64,000 bases of DNA from CAYQSU01 sp964420325 (GCA_964420325.1 CAYQSU010000007.1:1-64000); one strand, 5' to 3'; numbered from the stretch's first letter, positions 38,159-46,252 are shown. Made by a program: numbers and translations. Notes: generated from the sequence alone by a model not told the origin.

Positions 38159-38791
38159 TCAGGGCGGCGGGTTCCAGCCGTCCTTCCACTCGGCCAGCGG
38201 AACGACGTCCGCGGGGTGGCCGTTGTCGCGGAACCAGGAATCGACGGCGTAGGCCTCTCCGTTCGCCGTCTCGACCACCGTCGCCGTGAAGTGGGTGACG
38301 CCGTCGCTCAGAATATCCAGGCGAACGCTCGGCTTGCCGCGTCGATGCCACCGGAGCAGACCGTCCCGCTCCAGCATGGCGAGAAGCGTGTTCGTGTTGG
38401 AGGCCTCGTCGACGCAATCGAGCTGGTCGCTCAGAAAATAGCCGACAAGCGTCCCTCCGCGATCGTTGAGGGTTCCGGCCTTCACCCCGACCACTCGCTC
38501 GAACGTGCCGACGGCCTCCGAGACCCGCAACCGTTCAGCCTCCGCACTCGCTGCAGGTTCGTGAAGACCTGCGGTCACGCTCGACCACTCGTCCGCGCTC
38601 AGCGAGATCTCCCTGATGGTCTGGCAAGTGTGGTCGCGGCAGTAGGCGAAGCGCTCAGGCGACGGATCGTAGATTCCGGTATCCGGCAGGGTTACGCCGC
38701 TACATCCGCCCACGGATAAGATGGCGACGAGAGCGGCCGACCGCGTGATCCGCGGCCGACAGGACCCGGCGAAACGGCGCTGCTCCTTCAT
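38159..38791 (-). CDS. Lipoprotein of unknown function
   Basis: A 210-residue protein. The ATG at 38791 has AAGGGCGG upstream and is followed by a basic start (MKEQRRFAGSCRPRITRSAA) and a lipobox signal LVAILSVGGCSG. The mature part contains a Cys pair in RFAYCRDHTCQTIREIS and one in DQLDCVDEASNTNTLLAML, with DILSDGVTHFTATVVETANG and EAYAVDSWFRDNGHP, a cysteine-protease-like or transglutaminase-like look (Cys then His/Asp), but that is not strong enough to name an enzyme. Probably membrane-anchored in the periplasm. It is convergent with the PhyH gene. Confidence 0.75.
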   Translation of the reverse strand: MKEQRRFAGSCRPRITRSAALVAILSVGGCSGVTLPDTGIYDPSPERFAYCRDHTCQTIREISLSADEWSSVTAGLHEPAASAEAERLRVSEAVGTFERVVGVKAGTLNDRGGTLVGYFLSDQLDCVDEASNTNTLLAMLERDGLLRWHRRGKPSVRLDILSDGVTHFTATVVETANGEAYAVDSWFRDNGHPADVVPLAEWKDGWNPPP

Positions 38792-38970
38792 CCGCCCTTG
38801 CTCTCGGCCGCTTCCTGCTCGATGCCGCAACCCTCTACGCGCCGGAGCGTTCGGTAGGCAACCGGCGGTGGATGATACGGCTTATTCCGTATGGAGCAAG
38901 CAAGTTGGTGCAGCTATTGTATTTTCAATCAGAGAGCGAGCAACCCTGAACGACAGATGGGAGGTCGGCC

Positions 38971-39150
38971 ATGGCGAACCCGCTTATCGCCCTCGTTCAA
39001 CTACAGCTGCAACTCACCCACGAGTGCCTGAAGCTCGCCGGCGGAATCGCCGATGTCTTCGCCCGCAACCGAAAGAGCCTTGTTCGTGCCATGATACCGG
39101 TTCCGGTTGCACTTCCTGTTCGAATCCGGGGCCGCAGGTCCACCCGCTGA
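38971..39150 (+). CDS. Small unknown protein (59 residues)
   Basis: A short ORF starting at an ATG with GGGAGG six bases upstream, encoding MANPLIALVQLQLQLTHECL followed by KLAGGIADVFARNRKSLVRA and a basic tail ending RRSTR. The first half is an amphipathic helix. No family recognised. The strong ribosome site and position between two conserved genes are the only support. Confidence 0.4.
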   Translation: MANPLIALVQLQLQLTHECLKLAGGIADVFARNRKSLVRAMIPVPVALPVRIRGRRSTR

Positions 39151-39226
39151 CCGGCGCTGCCGGCGGCACACTTGAGCGAGCACGCTGCCCAGCCAAGGGC
39201 GTAACGCCTATGGACCGAGTCGGCGT

Positions 39227-39730
39227 TCAGGCCAGCTCGTCGTAGCGCTGGGCCAAGATGCGGTCAGTGTCGGCATCGATGAAGTAGGCGAGCACGCGCA
39301 CCAGCCCCATCTCTTCCTTCTGGATGTGCCACGTTTCACGCTCCATCAGGTCCATGACGTGGACGCGAAACTGGCCCCAGCCGTCCCGATCGAACCCGGT
39401 TTCGAGCGCCGTCCGCGCAATGAGCTTGAGGCCTTCGGCCAAGGGACGGATCACCACGTGCTCATGGGTCAAGAGATCCGCCATGTCGGCCGCGCCCTTC
39501 TGGCGCAGGATCGGAAACAGCTCCGTCTCCTCGAACAGGAAATGCTTGTTCACATCCTGGTCGACGACGGTGATCAGGGTCTCGAGGATCTCGCGTGCGC
39601 CGTCGGCGCCCAGGTCCAGCGGCTCGTCGGCGGGCCGGCCCAGGATGATATCCTCGAGGGCGTTCAGCATCGACAGCGTCTGCTCGTGTTCGGCGTGAAG
39701 CCTCTGTCCTATGAGCGTCAGGTCCTTCAT
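39227..39730 (-). CDS. Hemerythrin-domain protein
   Basis: A 167-residue four-helix HHE-domain protein with a full set of probable diiron ligands: RLHAEHEQTLSMLNALE (helix A His), NKHFLFEETELFPIL (helix B His and Glu), LTHEHVVIRPLAEGL (helix C His) and ERETWHIQKEEMGL (helix D His and Glu). It probably binds oxygen, NO or iron in the cytoplasm. The ATG at 39730 has GGAGAGGACGAGG upstream. It is divergent from the sensor kinase gene. Confidence 0.92.
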   Translation of the reverse strand: MKDLTLIGQRLHAEHEQTLSMLNALEDIILGRPADEPLDLGADGAREILETLITVVDQDVNKHFLFEETELFPILRQKGAADMADLLTHEHVVIRPLAEGLKLIARTALETGFDRDGWGQFRVHVMDLMERETWHIQKEEMGLVRVLAYFIDADTDRILAQRYDELA

Positions 39731-40067
39731 CGGGCCTCGTCCGTCCTCTCCTTCGTTGCCGAAAGGCATCGCCTCGACCGCCTCAATGGCGGCTTCCGCG
39801 CGGTGTTCCGCTTCAGTGCGTCGCTCACTGCGGCAAAGAATGCCGTGGCGGCAGCGCCGCCACCATGACTGCGGTCAAGCCCATATCGACCGGAGTCATG
39901 CGATCGGAAGGGCGCGGCTCGCGGCACGCGCCGGTCTGCGGTACCCGCGCCATTGGTGCGCGACCTCCTTGATCGCTTCGACAGCGCACACGGTCGCTGC
40001 TACTATTCTCGGCGCGGCGCGACAAGCGTTTCCCGATAACGAAGGCTCCGCGCGCGGAGGAACGTAC
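39731..40067. other. Divergent intergenic region between hemerythrin and sensor kinase genes
   Basis: About 340 bases without a convincing gene. It contains a perfect 8-base-pair hairpin (GTGGCGGC / GCCGCCAC, 39845-39863) in what would be the leader of the hemerythrin gene, and the promoter candidate at 39977-40006 for the kinase gene. No FNR- or CRP-type site is seen. Confidence 0.5.
39977..40006 (+). promoter_or_regulatory. Promoter candidate for the sensor kinase operon
   Basis: TTCGAC (39977-39982) and TACTAT (40001-40006) are 18 bases apart; the -10 matches five of six positions. It lies about 60 bases before the ATG at 40068. Confidence 0.35.
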
Positions 40068-41579
40068 ATGGCCGGGATGCCTCTCGCCACCGACGTCGTC
40101 ACGGCATCCGTGCTCGACGTCGTCGGCGCCCTCGTGGTCGTGCTCGATACCGACGGCCGCATCGTCCTGTTCAATCGCGAGTGCGAGCAGGTGACAGGTT
40201 ACTCGTTCGAGGAGGTCAGGAACAAGCGCTTCTGGGACATCTTCCTGGCGCCGGAGGACAAGGAGCCGGTGCGGAGGGTGTTCGACGATCTTCGCGCCGG
40301 CTTCTTTCCCAATCAGTTTACCAACCATTGGCTGACCAAACGGGGGGAACGCCGCCTCATCCAGTGGTCGAACACGGCGATCACCGCTCCCGACGGCAGG
40401 GTCGAGTACGTGATCGGCACGGGCATCGACGCCACCGAGCGCGTACGCGCCGAGAGAATGCTTCGCCTGGTGTCGAGTGCCGTCGAATTCAACCCCAGCT
40501 CCATCGTCATCACCGACGCCGCCGGCCGGATCGAGTATGTGAATCCGGCGTTTACCCGCAGTTCCGGGTTCACTGCCGCGGAGGCGATCGGCATGACCCC
40601 CCGGATTATGAGGTCGGGACTGATGCCGCAGCAGGTCTATGATGATCTGTGGCGGACGATCGCCGCCGGCGAGAGCTGGCGCGGCGAGCTTTGCAACATG
40701 AAAAAGAACGGCGAAATCCTCTGGGAATGGGTGGCCATCGCGCCGCTGCGAGATGGCGAAGGCAGGATCACCCATTACGTCGGGATCCAACACGACATCA
40801 CTGAACAGCGCGAGATGCAGCAGCGGGTGCGGGACCTCCAGGACCAGCTTGTCCGCATCTCTCGTCTCAACGAGCTCGGGCAAATGGTCTCGGCGCTGGC
40901 GCACGAGGTTAACCAGCCGCTTGCGGCCGTCATGAACTACGTCCAGGCCTCGCGCCGCCTGATCGACGGCGCGGACGTTCCGGTACCGGCCAAGGCTTCC
41001 GCGCTCCTGGTCAAGGCTGGAAAGCAGGTCGAACGGGTCGGCTCGATCATCCGGCGCCTGCGGGAGTTCACCGAGAAGGGCGAAGGCAAGCGTGTGCTGC
41101 AGAACATCAATCACGTGGTCGAGGAGGCAAGCGGTCTCGGCCTCGTCGGGGCGGCGGATCTGGGAATCCTCGCGACGTTGACGCTCGCCGTTCATCTCCC
41201 TCCGGTCCTGATCGACCGGGTGCGGATCCAGCAGGTGCTTTTCAACCTGATCCGAAACGCGATCGAGGCGATGGCGGACTCGCCCGAGCGCGTGCTTCAC
41301 ATCAAGACCGCGGCCGTCGACGACGACACGATCGAGGTGACGATCGAGGACACCGGGCCAGGACTGCCGGCGGCCGTCGTCGATCGGCTCTTCGAGCCTT
41401 TCGTCACCACCAAGCCGCACGGCATCGGTATCGGCTTGTCCATCTCCCATGCCATTGTCGAGGCGCACGGGGGTCGGCTTTCGACCGCACCGCGGATCGG
41501 CGGCGGAACCGTGTTTCGCTTCACCTTGCCGGCGGCGGGACAAGCCGACGGGGATCGTCGGAACGATGGCCCAGTTTGA
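40068..41579 (+). CDS. PAS-PAS sensor histidine kinase, FixL-type
   Basis: A 503-residue soluble kinase. PAS1 covers about residues 15-130 and PAS2 about 133-260. The phospho-acceptor His is in MVSALAHEVNQPLAAVMNYV near 278, N box NLIRNAIEAM near 393, then DTGPGLP and HGIGIGLSISHAIVEAHGG. The kinase core is FixL/StyS-like. PAS2 (GMTPRIMRSGLMPQQVYDDL, then GESWRGELCNMKKNGEILWE) resembles the NifL/MmoS PAS1 that binds FAD. Neither PAS has the FixL haem motif with its His in YRxxHDxYL. The ATG at 40068 has GGAGG upstream. Its stop overlaps the start of the response-regulator gene by 14 bases, so they are a pair. Confidence 0.92.
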   Translation: MAGMPLATDVVTASVLDVVGALVVVLDTDGRIVLFNRECEQVTGYSFEEVRNKRFWDIFLAPEDKEPVRRVFDDLRAGFFPNQFTNHWLTKRGERRLIQWSNTAITAPDGRVEYVIGTGIDATERVRAERMLRLVSSAVEFNPSSIVITDAAGRIEYVNPAFTRSSGFTAAEAIGMTPRIMRSGLMPQQVYDDLWRTIAAGESWRGELCNMKKNGEILWEWVAIAPLRDGEGRITHYVGIQHDITEQREMQQRVRDLQDQLVRISRLNELGQMVSALAHEVNQPLAAVMNYVQASRRLIDGADVPVPAKASALLVKAGKQVERVGSIIRRLREFTEKGEGKRVLQNINHVVEEASGLGLVGAADLGILATLTLAVHLPPVLIDRVRIQQVLFNLIRNAIEAMADSPERVLHIKTAAVDDDTIEVTIEDTGPGLPAAVVDRLFEPFVTTKPHGIGIGLSISHAIVEAHGGRLSTAPRIGGGTVFRFTLPAAGQADGDRRNDGPV

Positions 41580-42201
41580 TCTGGATGCCACCGTTTTCAT
41601 CGTCGATGATGACGAGGCCGACCGGGACTCCCTGACGGCTTTGCTGGAGACGTGCGGTCTCAGGGTCCGCGCCTACGGGTCGGCGCGGGACTTCCTGGAC
41701 AGCTTCGTTCCGCCGCGAAAGGGATGCCTCCTTCTCGACCTCCGCCTTCCGGAAATCAGTGGCCTCGAACTTCTCGGACGCATGGCGAAGGAAGGCGCCA
41801 GCCTGCCCGTTATCCTGGTCACCGCCTATGGCGACGTGCCCACCGCGGTTCGCGCGATGAAACTCGGCGCCATCGACTTCATCGAGAAACCGTATACGGA
41901 CGAGGCCATTCTCGCGAGCGTCCGTGCTGCCATCGACATGGACCTCCTTTCGCGCCGAGACGAATCCTCGGCGGCCGAGATCGAGAAGCTGGCCGCCCGG
42001 CTCACGCCCCGTGAGCGCGAAGTGATGGACCAGCTGGTGCTCGGACGCCAGAACAAGGAGATCGCGCACATCCTGGGTATCAGCCCGCGCACGGTGGAAA
42101 TCCACCGCGCCCGCGTGATGGAGAAAATGGAGGCGCGAACGCTGTCCCATCTGGTGAGAATGGCGATCACCGGCGGCATCGACAGCGGCGCGGACGGCTA
42201 G
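41566..42201 (+). CDS. FixJ-family response regulator
   Basis: A 211-residue two-domain regulator. Receiver: VFIVDDDEADRDSLTALLET, phospho-Asp in CLLLDLRLPEISGLELLG, Thr in VILVTAYGD, Lys in FIEKPYTDE. The LuxR/NarL-type DNA-binding domain (LTPREREVMDQLVLGRQNKE, then ISPRTVEIHRARVMEKM) matches FixJ/StyR closely. It is the cognate partner of the kinase just upstream by overlap and family. Targets are unknown. It is followed by a solo receiver gene. Confidence 0.94.
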   Translation: MAQFDLDATVFIVDDDEADRDSLTALLETCGLRVRAYGSARDFLDSFVPPRKGCLLLDLRLPEISGLELLGRMAKEGASLPVILVTAYGDVPTAVRAMKLGAIDFIEKPYTDEAILASVRAAIDMDLLSRRDESSAAEIEKLAARLTPREREVMDQLVLGRQNKEIAHILGISPRTVEIHRARVMEKMEARTLSHLVRMAITGGIDSGADG

Positions 42202-42319
42202 GCGGAGCGATCGAGGCAACGGCCTGGCCGGCCTTCCTGCCCCTTACGTACAAGACCGGATGCCGCAAGTGCGAGCAAGCCCGTAGGATCGCCGGAAAGA
42301 GCATGCTACGACGAAAAGA

Positions 42320-42718
42320 ATGCCGATGTCTCACGAGCCCAACAGAGTGTTTGTGGTCGAGGACGACCCGGCCGTCCGGGACTCGCTGGCAGCGCTTCTC
42401 GATTCCGCGGGCCATAAAGCCCGATCGTTCGCGACCGCGAGCGATTTTCTCCGCATTTCCCGGACGATCCGGGAGGGCTGTCTCCTGCTCGACATCTGCC
42501 TGCCCGACATGGATGCGTTCGAGGTCCTCCAGAAGCTGACCGCCGAAGGCGCCCGCCTGCCGGTCATCCTCATCACGGGCCACGGTCACCTGGCACGAAA
42601 GGCGCGTGCCCAACAGGTGGGTGCCTTTGCCGTGTTCGAGAAGCCGGTGAATGATTGCGAGCTTCTCGAAGCCGTCGAGCGGGCACTGCATCCCTGCGTC
42701 TGCCGCCGGGAGCGGTGA
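42320..42718 (+). CDS. Single-domain response regulator (receiver only)
   Basis: A 132-residue receiver with no output domain. Motifs: VFVVEDDPAVRDSLAALLDS, phospho-Asp in CLLLDICLPDMDAFEVLQ, Thr in VILITGHGHL, Lys in AVFEKPVNDCE. It is most similar to the FixJ receiver just upstream and probably arose by duplication. It may act as a phosphate sink or phospho-relay for the same kinase. Confidence 0.9.
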   Translation: MPMSHEPNRVFVVEDDPAVRDSLAALLDSAGHKARSFATASDFLRISRTIREGCLLLDICLPDMDAFEVLQKLTAEGARLPVILITGHGHLARKARAQQVGAFAVFEKPVNDCELLEAVERALHPCVCRRER

Positions 42719-42936
42719 TCCGGAAGTGGCTTGCCCGAAGTGGGACGAACAGGTCGTGGGCTATCCGGTAGAACGACGCACCGCAAAATACACCAAGGAT
42801 AAGGATAATTGCCTACGTAGAGTCCCCAATTAAATCAAAGGGCTGCGTGACCTATGATGGTCGGGATTGGAGTGTGTAGGTCGTTCACACCATGCAACGA
42901 AAACTAACGCAAGCTGATTCAGCAGGAGGATTCGCC

Positions 42937-43257
42937 ATGTGGACCGGGCAGGCTTCGGATCCCGCTCTCATCGCGGCAGAGGACGCACGCAAGGCGGAAA
43001 GGGCCTTTCTTTCGATTCCGGCGACGACCGCTCGCGACGAGCTCAACGCCGAGTTCATCGCCGCCGAAGCGCGATGGGAAGCCGCGGACGAAGCGTTCGC
43101 CGACGCCGTGCCGACGACCCTGACCGGCGTCCTGGCGAAGGTCAGGGCTCTGGAAGCCATGCTGGTTGCGATGCCGGTCGACGACGACAGCCTCGAACTC
43201 CGCCACATCCGCGCACTCGTCGCCTACCTCGAGAACATGCTGCGCGAGGCGGCGTAG
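42937..43257 (+). CDS. Small hypothetical protein, Ala-rich and helical
   Basis: A 106-residue protein. The ATG at 42937 is preceded by AGGAGGATTCGCC, a very strong site; the frame is open to 42892 but without support. The sequence (MWTGQASDPALIAAEDARKA, then EAMLVAMPVDDDSLELRHIR and LVAYLENMLREAA) is mostly alpha-helical and acidic. No family recognised. It lies between the solo receiver and the bacteriohemerythrin, on the same strand. Confidence 0.7.
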   Translation: MWTGQASDPALIAAEDARKAERAFLSIPATTARDELNAEFIAAEARWEAADEAFADAVPTTLTGVLAKVRALEAMLVAMPVDDDSLELRHIRALVAYLENMLREAA

Positions 43258-43411
43258 ACCTGCCAGCCCGGTCCTAAGTAGGATACCGGATATATCCTCA
43301 GTTAATTTGCGTGTATTGTTCGCCACCTTTCGGTAGGTGGCCCCGTTCCAAGGTGTACGACCGACGGTGTCCTGGTGGCTCCAACACGTGACGACAGACC
43401 GTTGAGGATTC

Positions 43412-43972
43412 ATGGCGTGCGTCGGCGCAATGGTTTCGTCAGGCCGCGATAGGTCTCTCGACCCTGCTCATCTTCCTGACCGCACTGCTTCGGCCCGGGA
43501 CGGAGACCGGATCGCGCAGGAGGACCTTCCGGTCGCCGACGTTTCCCGGGACGAGCATCCCCTGGGGTTCATGCGTACGGGAATCGGGGCGATCGATGCC
43601 GAGCATCTCGAGATCATCACGTTCTATCGCCAGCTCGTTCTGGCGTTGGAGCTCGGAAGCGATGTCACGGCCTTCGCCTTGAGCCTCCACAGCCTGATCC
43701 ACCGTGTGCAGAAGCATTTCACGGCGGAAGAGCGCTTCATGCGGGAGATCGGCTTCGACGGATACGACCGCCACAAGCGTGAACACGAGCGGCTTGCGCG
43801 CAACGCCCTGGACATGCTCGATCGTGTCGCCTGCTGCTTCGAGAAGTACGACTGCATGGCCGTCGCGCGCTATTTCCGCTGTTGGCTGGTCAAGCACATC
43901 ACCGAGTACGACATGGAGATCGCACGCTTCGTCGCAACCATGGACGCCTCGCACCGCCATCATGGAAGGTGA
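43412..43972 (+). CDS. Bacteriohemerythrin
   Basis: A 186-residue diiron oxygen-binding protein with the complete ligand set: IDAEHLEIITFYRQL, HRVQKHFTAEERFM (HxxxE), YDRHKREHERLARNAL and the H-x4-D of WLVKHITEYDMEIARF. The N-terminal 45 residues are low-complexity and may be disordered; the ATG at 43412 has GAGGATT in front. It is the third hemerythrin-type protein within 13 kb, next to a redox-type two-component system, which points to oxygen or NO handling. Confidence 0.9.
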   Translation: MACVGAMVSSGRDRSLDPAHLPDRTASARDGDRIAQEDLPVADVSRDEHPLGFMRTGIGAIDAEHLEIITFYRQLVLALELGSDVTAFALSLHSLIHRVQKHFTAEERFMREIGFDGYDRHKREHERLARNALDMLDRVACCFEKYDCMAVARYFRCWLVKHITEYDMEIARFVATMDASHRHHGR

Positions 43973-44011
43973 CGTCTCGAAGCGAAGCGCACCCTTCGCG
44001 CTGTGCCGCAC

Positions 44012-44755
44012 TCAAGCCGCCGCCGGAGCCGCCGTTGCGACGTGATCGGGGACGTCGCTGAAGACCGCCTCGACCCCCCACGCGAACAGCCTGCGAGCCG
44101 CGTCGGCGCTGTTGACCGTGTAGCAACGCAGCGGCACACCCGCGGACGCCAGGCGTTCGACGGCTGCCCTTCGCAATCCGCGATGGCGACAGTGCAGGGC
44201 GGTGCAGCCGAGGGCATCGAGGCGCTCCCGCCAATCCTCGGGGATGCGCGTCACCAGAAGCGCACAGTCGAGCTCCGGCGCCGTCTGCCTCAACACTGCC
44301 AGGGCATGGGGCGAGAAGCTTGAGACGACAGGGGGCGGCAACGAGGACGGCCAGCGCCGGGAGAGCAGCCGGCCGACGACCTCCGCCGTCACCGCCTCGC
44401 GGCCGCCGTCCGGCTTGATCTCAACATTGGCGCCGAGGCCGAGCCCGGCAAGGGTTTCAACGGCCTCGTCGAGCGTCGGTATCGGCTCGCCCAGATAGGC
44501 CGCGGCAAACCAGCCGCCCGCGTCAAGCGCCTTCAAGTCCTGCAGGTCGAGATCGGCGACGCGCCCGCGCACGCCCGTCGTACGCGGAAGCTCCTCATCA
44601 TGAAACAGCACCGCGTGGCCGTCGCGGCAGACCCGGACATCGAACTCGACCCAACGAACCCCAAGGGCGGCCGCCGCCCGGATCGACGCCAGGGTGTTCT
44701 CCGGCGCATGTCCGGCCGCGCCGCGGTGCCCGACAACGGGACCGATGGCCGCCAT
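44012..44755 (-). CDS. Glycerophosphodiester phosphodiesterase
   Basis: A 247-residue TIM-barrel enzyme that splits glycerophosphodiesters into glycerol-3-phosphate and an alcohol. The signature HRGAAGHAPENTLASIRAA is at residues 10-28, followed by WVEFDVRVCRDGHAVLFHDE with the metal-binding Glu and Asp and catalytic His. There is no signal peptide, so it is the cytoplasmic (UgpQ-like) kind. It starts three bases after the cupin gene stop, so the two form an operon. It is convergent with the bacteriohemerythrin gene. Confidence 0.94.
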   Translation of the reverse strand: MAAIGPVVGHRGAAGHAPENTLASIRAAAALGVRWVEFDVRVCRDGHAVLFHDEELPRTTGVRGRVADLDLQDLKALDAGGWFAAAYLGEPIPTLDEAVETLAGLGLGANVEIKPDGGREAVTAEVVGRLLSRRWPSSLPPPVVSSFSPHALAVLRQTAPELDCALLVTRIPEDWRERLDALGCTALHCRHRGLRRAAVERLASAGVPLRCYTVNSADAARRLFAWGVEAVFSDVPDHVATAAPAAA

Positions 44756-44758
44756 CGG

Positions 44759-45064
44759 TCAATCGTAGCCGTAGAACCAGAGCGTCGCCGAGGAGTGGAC
44801 GTTCTTCACCGTGTGACGAGCACCTCTCGGAATGAACACCTCGTCTCCCGGCTCGGCGATCAGGCGTTCACCCTCGACCGTCAGCTCGAGGCGCCCCTCG
44901 GCGACGGTCACCAACTCGTTGCAGGCGTGAACGAAACGGGACCACGTCCGTCCCGGCGGATCGACGAACACGTCGCAGGAGAACCCCCGGCTCCGCCATG
45001 CCGCCGCCACGCCCGTCCGGTCCACCGGCGCCCCGAACTTGCCCCTGGCAACGAGACCGCCCAT
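44759..45064 (-). CDS. Cupin-domain protein
   Basis: A protein of 101 residues (ATG at 45064; GTG codons at 45091 and 45094 are alternatives). The cupin barrel has the usual motifs: TWSRFVHACNELVTVAEGRL and AEPGDEVFIPRGARHTVKNV, with the metal-binding His partly kept (RHTVKN). The role is unknown. It lies just ahead of the phosphodiesterase gene and just after the micro-protein gene. Confidence 0.8.
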   Translation of the reverse strand: MGGLVARGKFGAPVDRTGVAAAWRSRGFSCDVFVDPPGRTWSRFVHACNELVTVAEGRLELTVEGERLIAEPGDEVFIPRGARHTVKNVHSSATLWFYGYD

Positions 45065-45104
45065 AACGTCCGCAACGGCCCTGCTCGGCACCACGCAACG
45101 GCCG

Positions 45105-45197
45105 CTACCGAACGAACAGGACGAATGCCATCCACGTGGTTGCAAGGAGCCCCCATGTGACGAGTTCCGGCCACTTCTTGCTGACGAAATCCATCAT
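45105..45197 (-). CDS. 30-residue single-span membrane micro-protein
   Basis: A tiny ORF with start codons ATGATG at 45192-45197 and a GGGAG motif about eight bases before. The protein starts MMDFVSKKWPELVTWGL and continues with a hydrophobic segment (LLATTWMAFVLFV) ending in Arg, i.e. a basic N-terminus and one membrane helix. A perfect CRP operator lies about 80 bases upstream. It is too short for ordinary gene finders. The function is unknown; it resembles small regulatory subunits in size only. Confidence 0.6.
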   Translation of the reverse strand: MMDFVSKKWPELVTWGLLATTWMAFVLFVR

Positions 45198-45277
45198 CGT
45201 TCGTCTCCCGAAGCTTCGGGCATCCATCAAGAACCGCCCGATTGCTCGGAAGCCTACAACTCCCCCATTTGCGGGTC

Positions 45278-45293
45278 TGTGAACGCCTTCACA
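45278..45293 (-). promoter_or_regulatory. Perfect CRP-type operator
   Basis: TGTGA-ACGCCT-TCACA is the ideal half-site palindrome TGTGA-N6-TCACA. It lies between the CRP-like regulator gene (stop at 45317) and the micro-protein start at 45197, about 80 bases upstream of the latter. It is the best CRP site seen in the window. Confidence 0.7.
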
Positions 45294-45316
45294 AAGATTC
45301 GAAAACGCGCGAACGC

Positions 45317-46021
45317 CTACGCTTCCTCTTCGACGATTCGCGCAAGCTCCTGGGGCTCGAGGAGGGTGATCGAGCCCCGCCGAACGTCGATGAGCCCGGC
45401 GTCCTCCCAGGATCGCAGCTGCTTGTTGACGGCTTCCCGGGTGGTGCCGACGATGCTGGCGAGAACGTGCTGCGGGAGGCGGATCGCATCGTGCATCTCC
45501 CCGCTCTTCCGCCGACCATGATAATCGGAGGCAACGAGCAGCCGCTTGGCCAGGCGCGATCTCAAGTTGCGGAAGTTGTAATCCTCGAGCTGCTCGTCGG
45601 TCGACCTCAGCCGGTCGCACATCATCAGCAACAGATTGACGCAGACCTTTGGGTTGCGCTCGAGGATGGGGAGGAAGTCCCGACGGTTGAGGATGAGCAG
45701 GTCCGTCGGCTCGAGCGTGACGGCGTCGGCCGTCCGTTCGCCGCCGTCGATCATCGCGATCTCGCCGAACACCTGGCCCGGCCCGAAGACGGCCAGCACC
45801 ATCTCGCGCCCGTCCGCCGCAAAGCAGGAGATGCGCACGCGCCCCTTGAGCACCGCCATCATCGACGTCCCCGGATCACCCTTCGAGAACAGCGTCCGGC
45901 CGGCCGGAAACGACGTGACCGTCGCGAGCTCGGCCAGCCGATCAAGATCGGCGGGCATGAAATCCTTCAGGATATAGTGACTTGCCAAGACGTCGCGGAT
46001 CAACGCGCGCGTATCGCCCAT
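45317..46021 (-). CDS. CRP/FNR-family transcription regulator (CRP-like recognition helix)
   Basis: A 234-residue regulator with a cyclic-nucleotide-fold N-terminal domain (FPAGRTLFSKGDPGTSMMAV, FGEIAMIDGGERTADAVTLE) and a winged HTH in the C-terminal part. The recognition helix TREAVNKQLRSWEDAGLI keeps the Arg-Glu pair that reads TGTGA in E. coli CRP; FNR's cysteine cluster and E-S-R pattern are absent, so it is not an oxygen-sensing FNR. The ligand could be cAMP or another effector. The gene is divergent from the aldolase/dehydrogenase gene. A 7-base inverted repeat lies between them. Confidence 0.9.
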   Translation of the reverse strand: MGDTRALIRDVLASHYILKDFMPADLDRLAELATVTSFPAGRTLFSKGDPGTSMMAVLKGRVRISCFAADGREMVLAVFGPGQVFGEIAMIDGGERTADAVTLEPTDLLILNRRDFLPILERNPKVCVNLLLMMCDRLRSTDEQLEDYNFRNLRSRLAKRLLVASDYHGRRKSGEMHDAIRLPQHVLASIVGTTREAVNKQLRSWEDAGLIDVRRGSITLLEPQELARIVEEEA

Positions 46022-46046
46022 TGCGGGGTCCCCTTCCCAACCACCA

Positions 46047-46071
46047 ACACTTGCTTATCTTGATCAAGTGT
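46047..46071. promoter_or_regulatory. Inverted repeat in the divergent promoter region
   Basis: ACACTTG at 46047-46053 and CAAGTGT at 46065-46071 form a perfect 7-base inverted repeat with an 11-base spacer. The right half contains CTTGATCAAG, itself a 10-base palindrome. It lies 26 bases from the crp-like start and about 180 bases from the aldolase gene, so an operator is plausible. Confidence 0.4.
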
Positions 46072-46252
46072 ACCACGAATGCGGGGCCTGTTGGAAACAG
46101 CGCTTCGCCCTCTCATCCGCGGCTCGACACGGCGAGCCAGGGCGAGTGCAGCGTGGACGGCCGTTTGCAGCTTTTGCATCCGCCGCGGACGGTCCTATAA
46201 AAGGCTGGCGTCGGGCGCATCTTGCCTCGAGCGAGGGACACGGGGAGAGCTC

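Noticed and set aside
40068..41579. Calling the kinase a haem-binding FixL
   Set aside because: Neither PAS domain has the FixL haem His motif; the second PAS is closer to the NifL/MmoS flavin type.
45105..45620. 171-codon minus-strand frame over the CRP-like gene
   Set aside because: The upstream part is a shadow of the regulator gene; only the final 30 codons, after a ribosome motif and ATG, are kept as a micro-protein.
46059..46068. CTTGATCAAG as an FNR/FixK box
   Set aside because: The FNR pattern needs TTGAT-N4-ATCAA; here the two halves directly abut, so the spacing is wrong. It is kept only as part of an inverted repeat.
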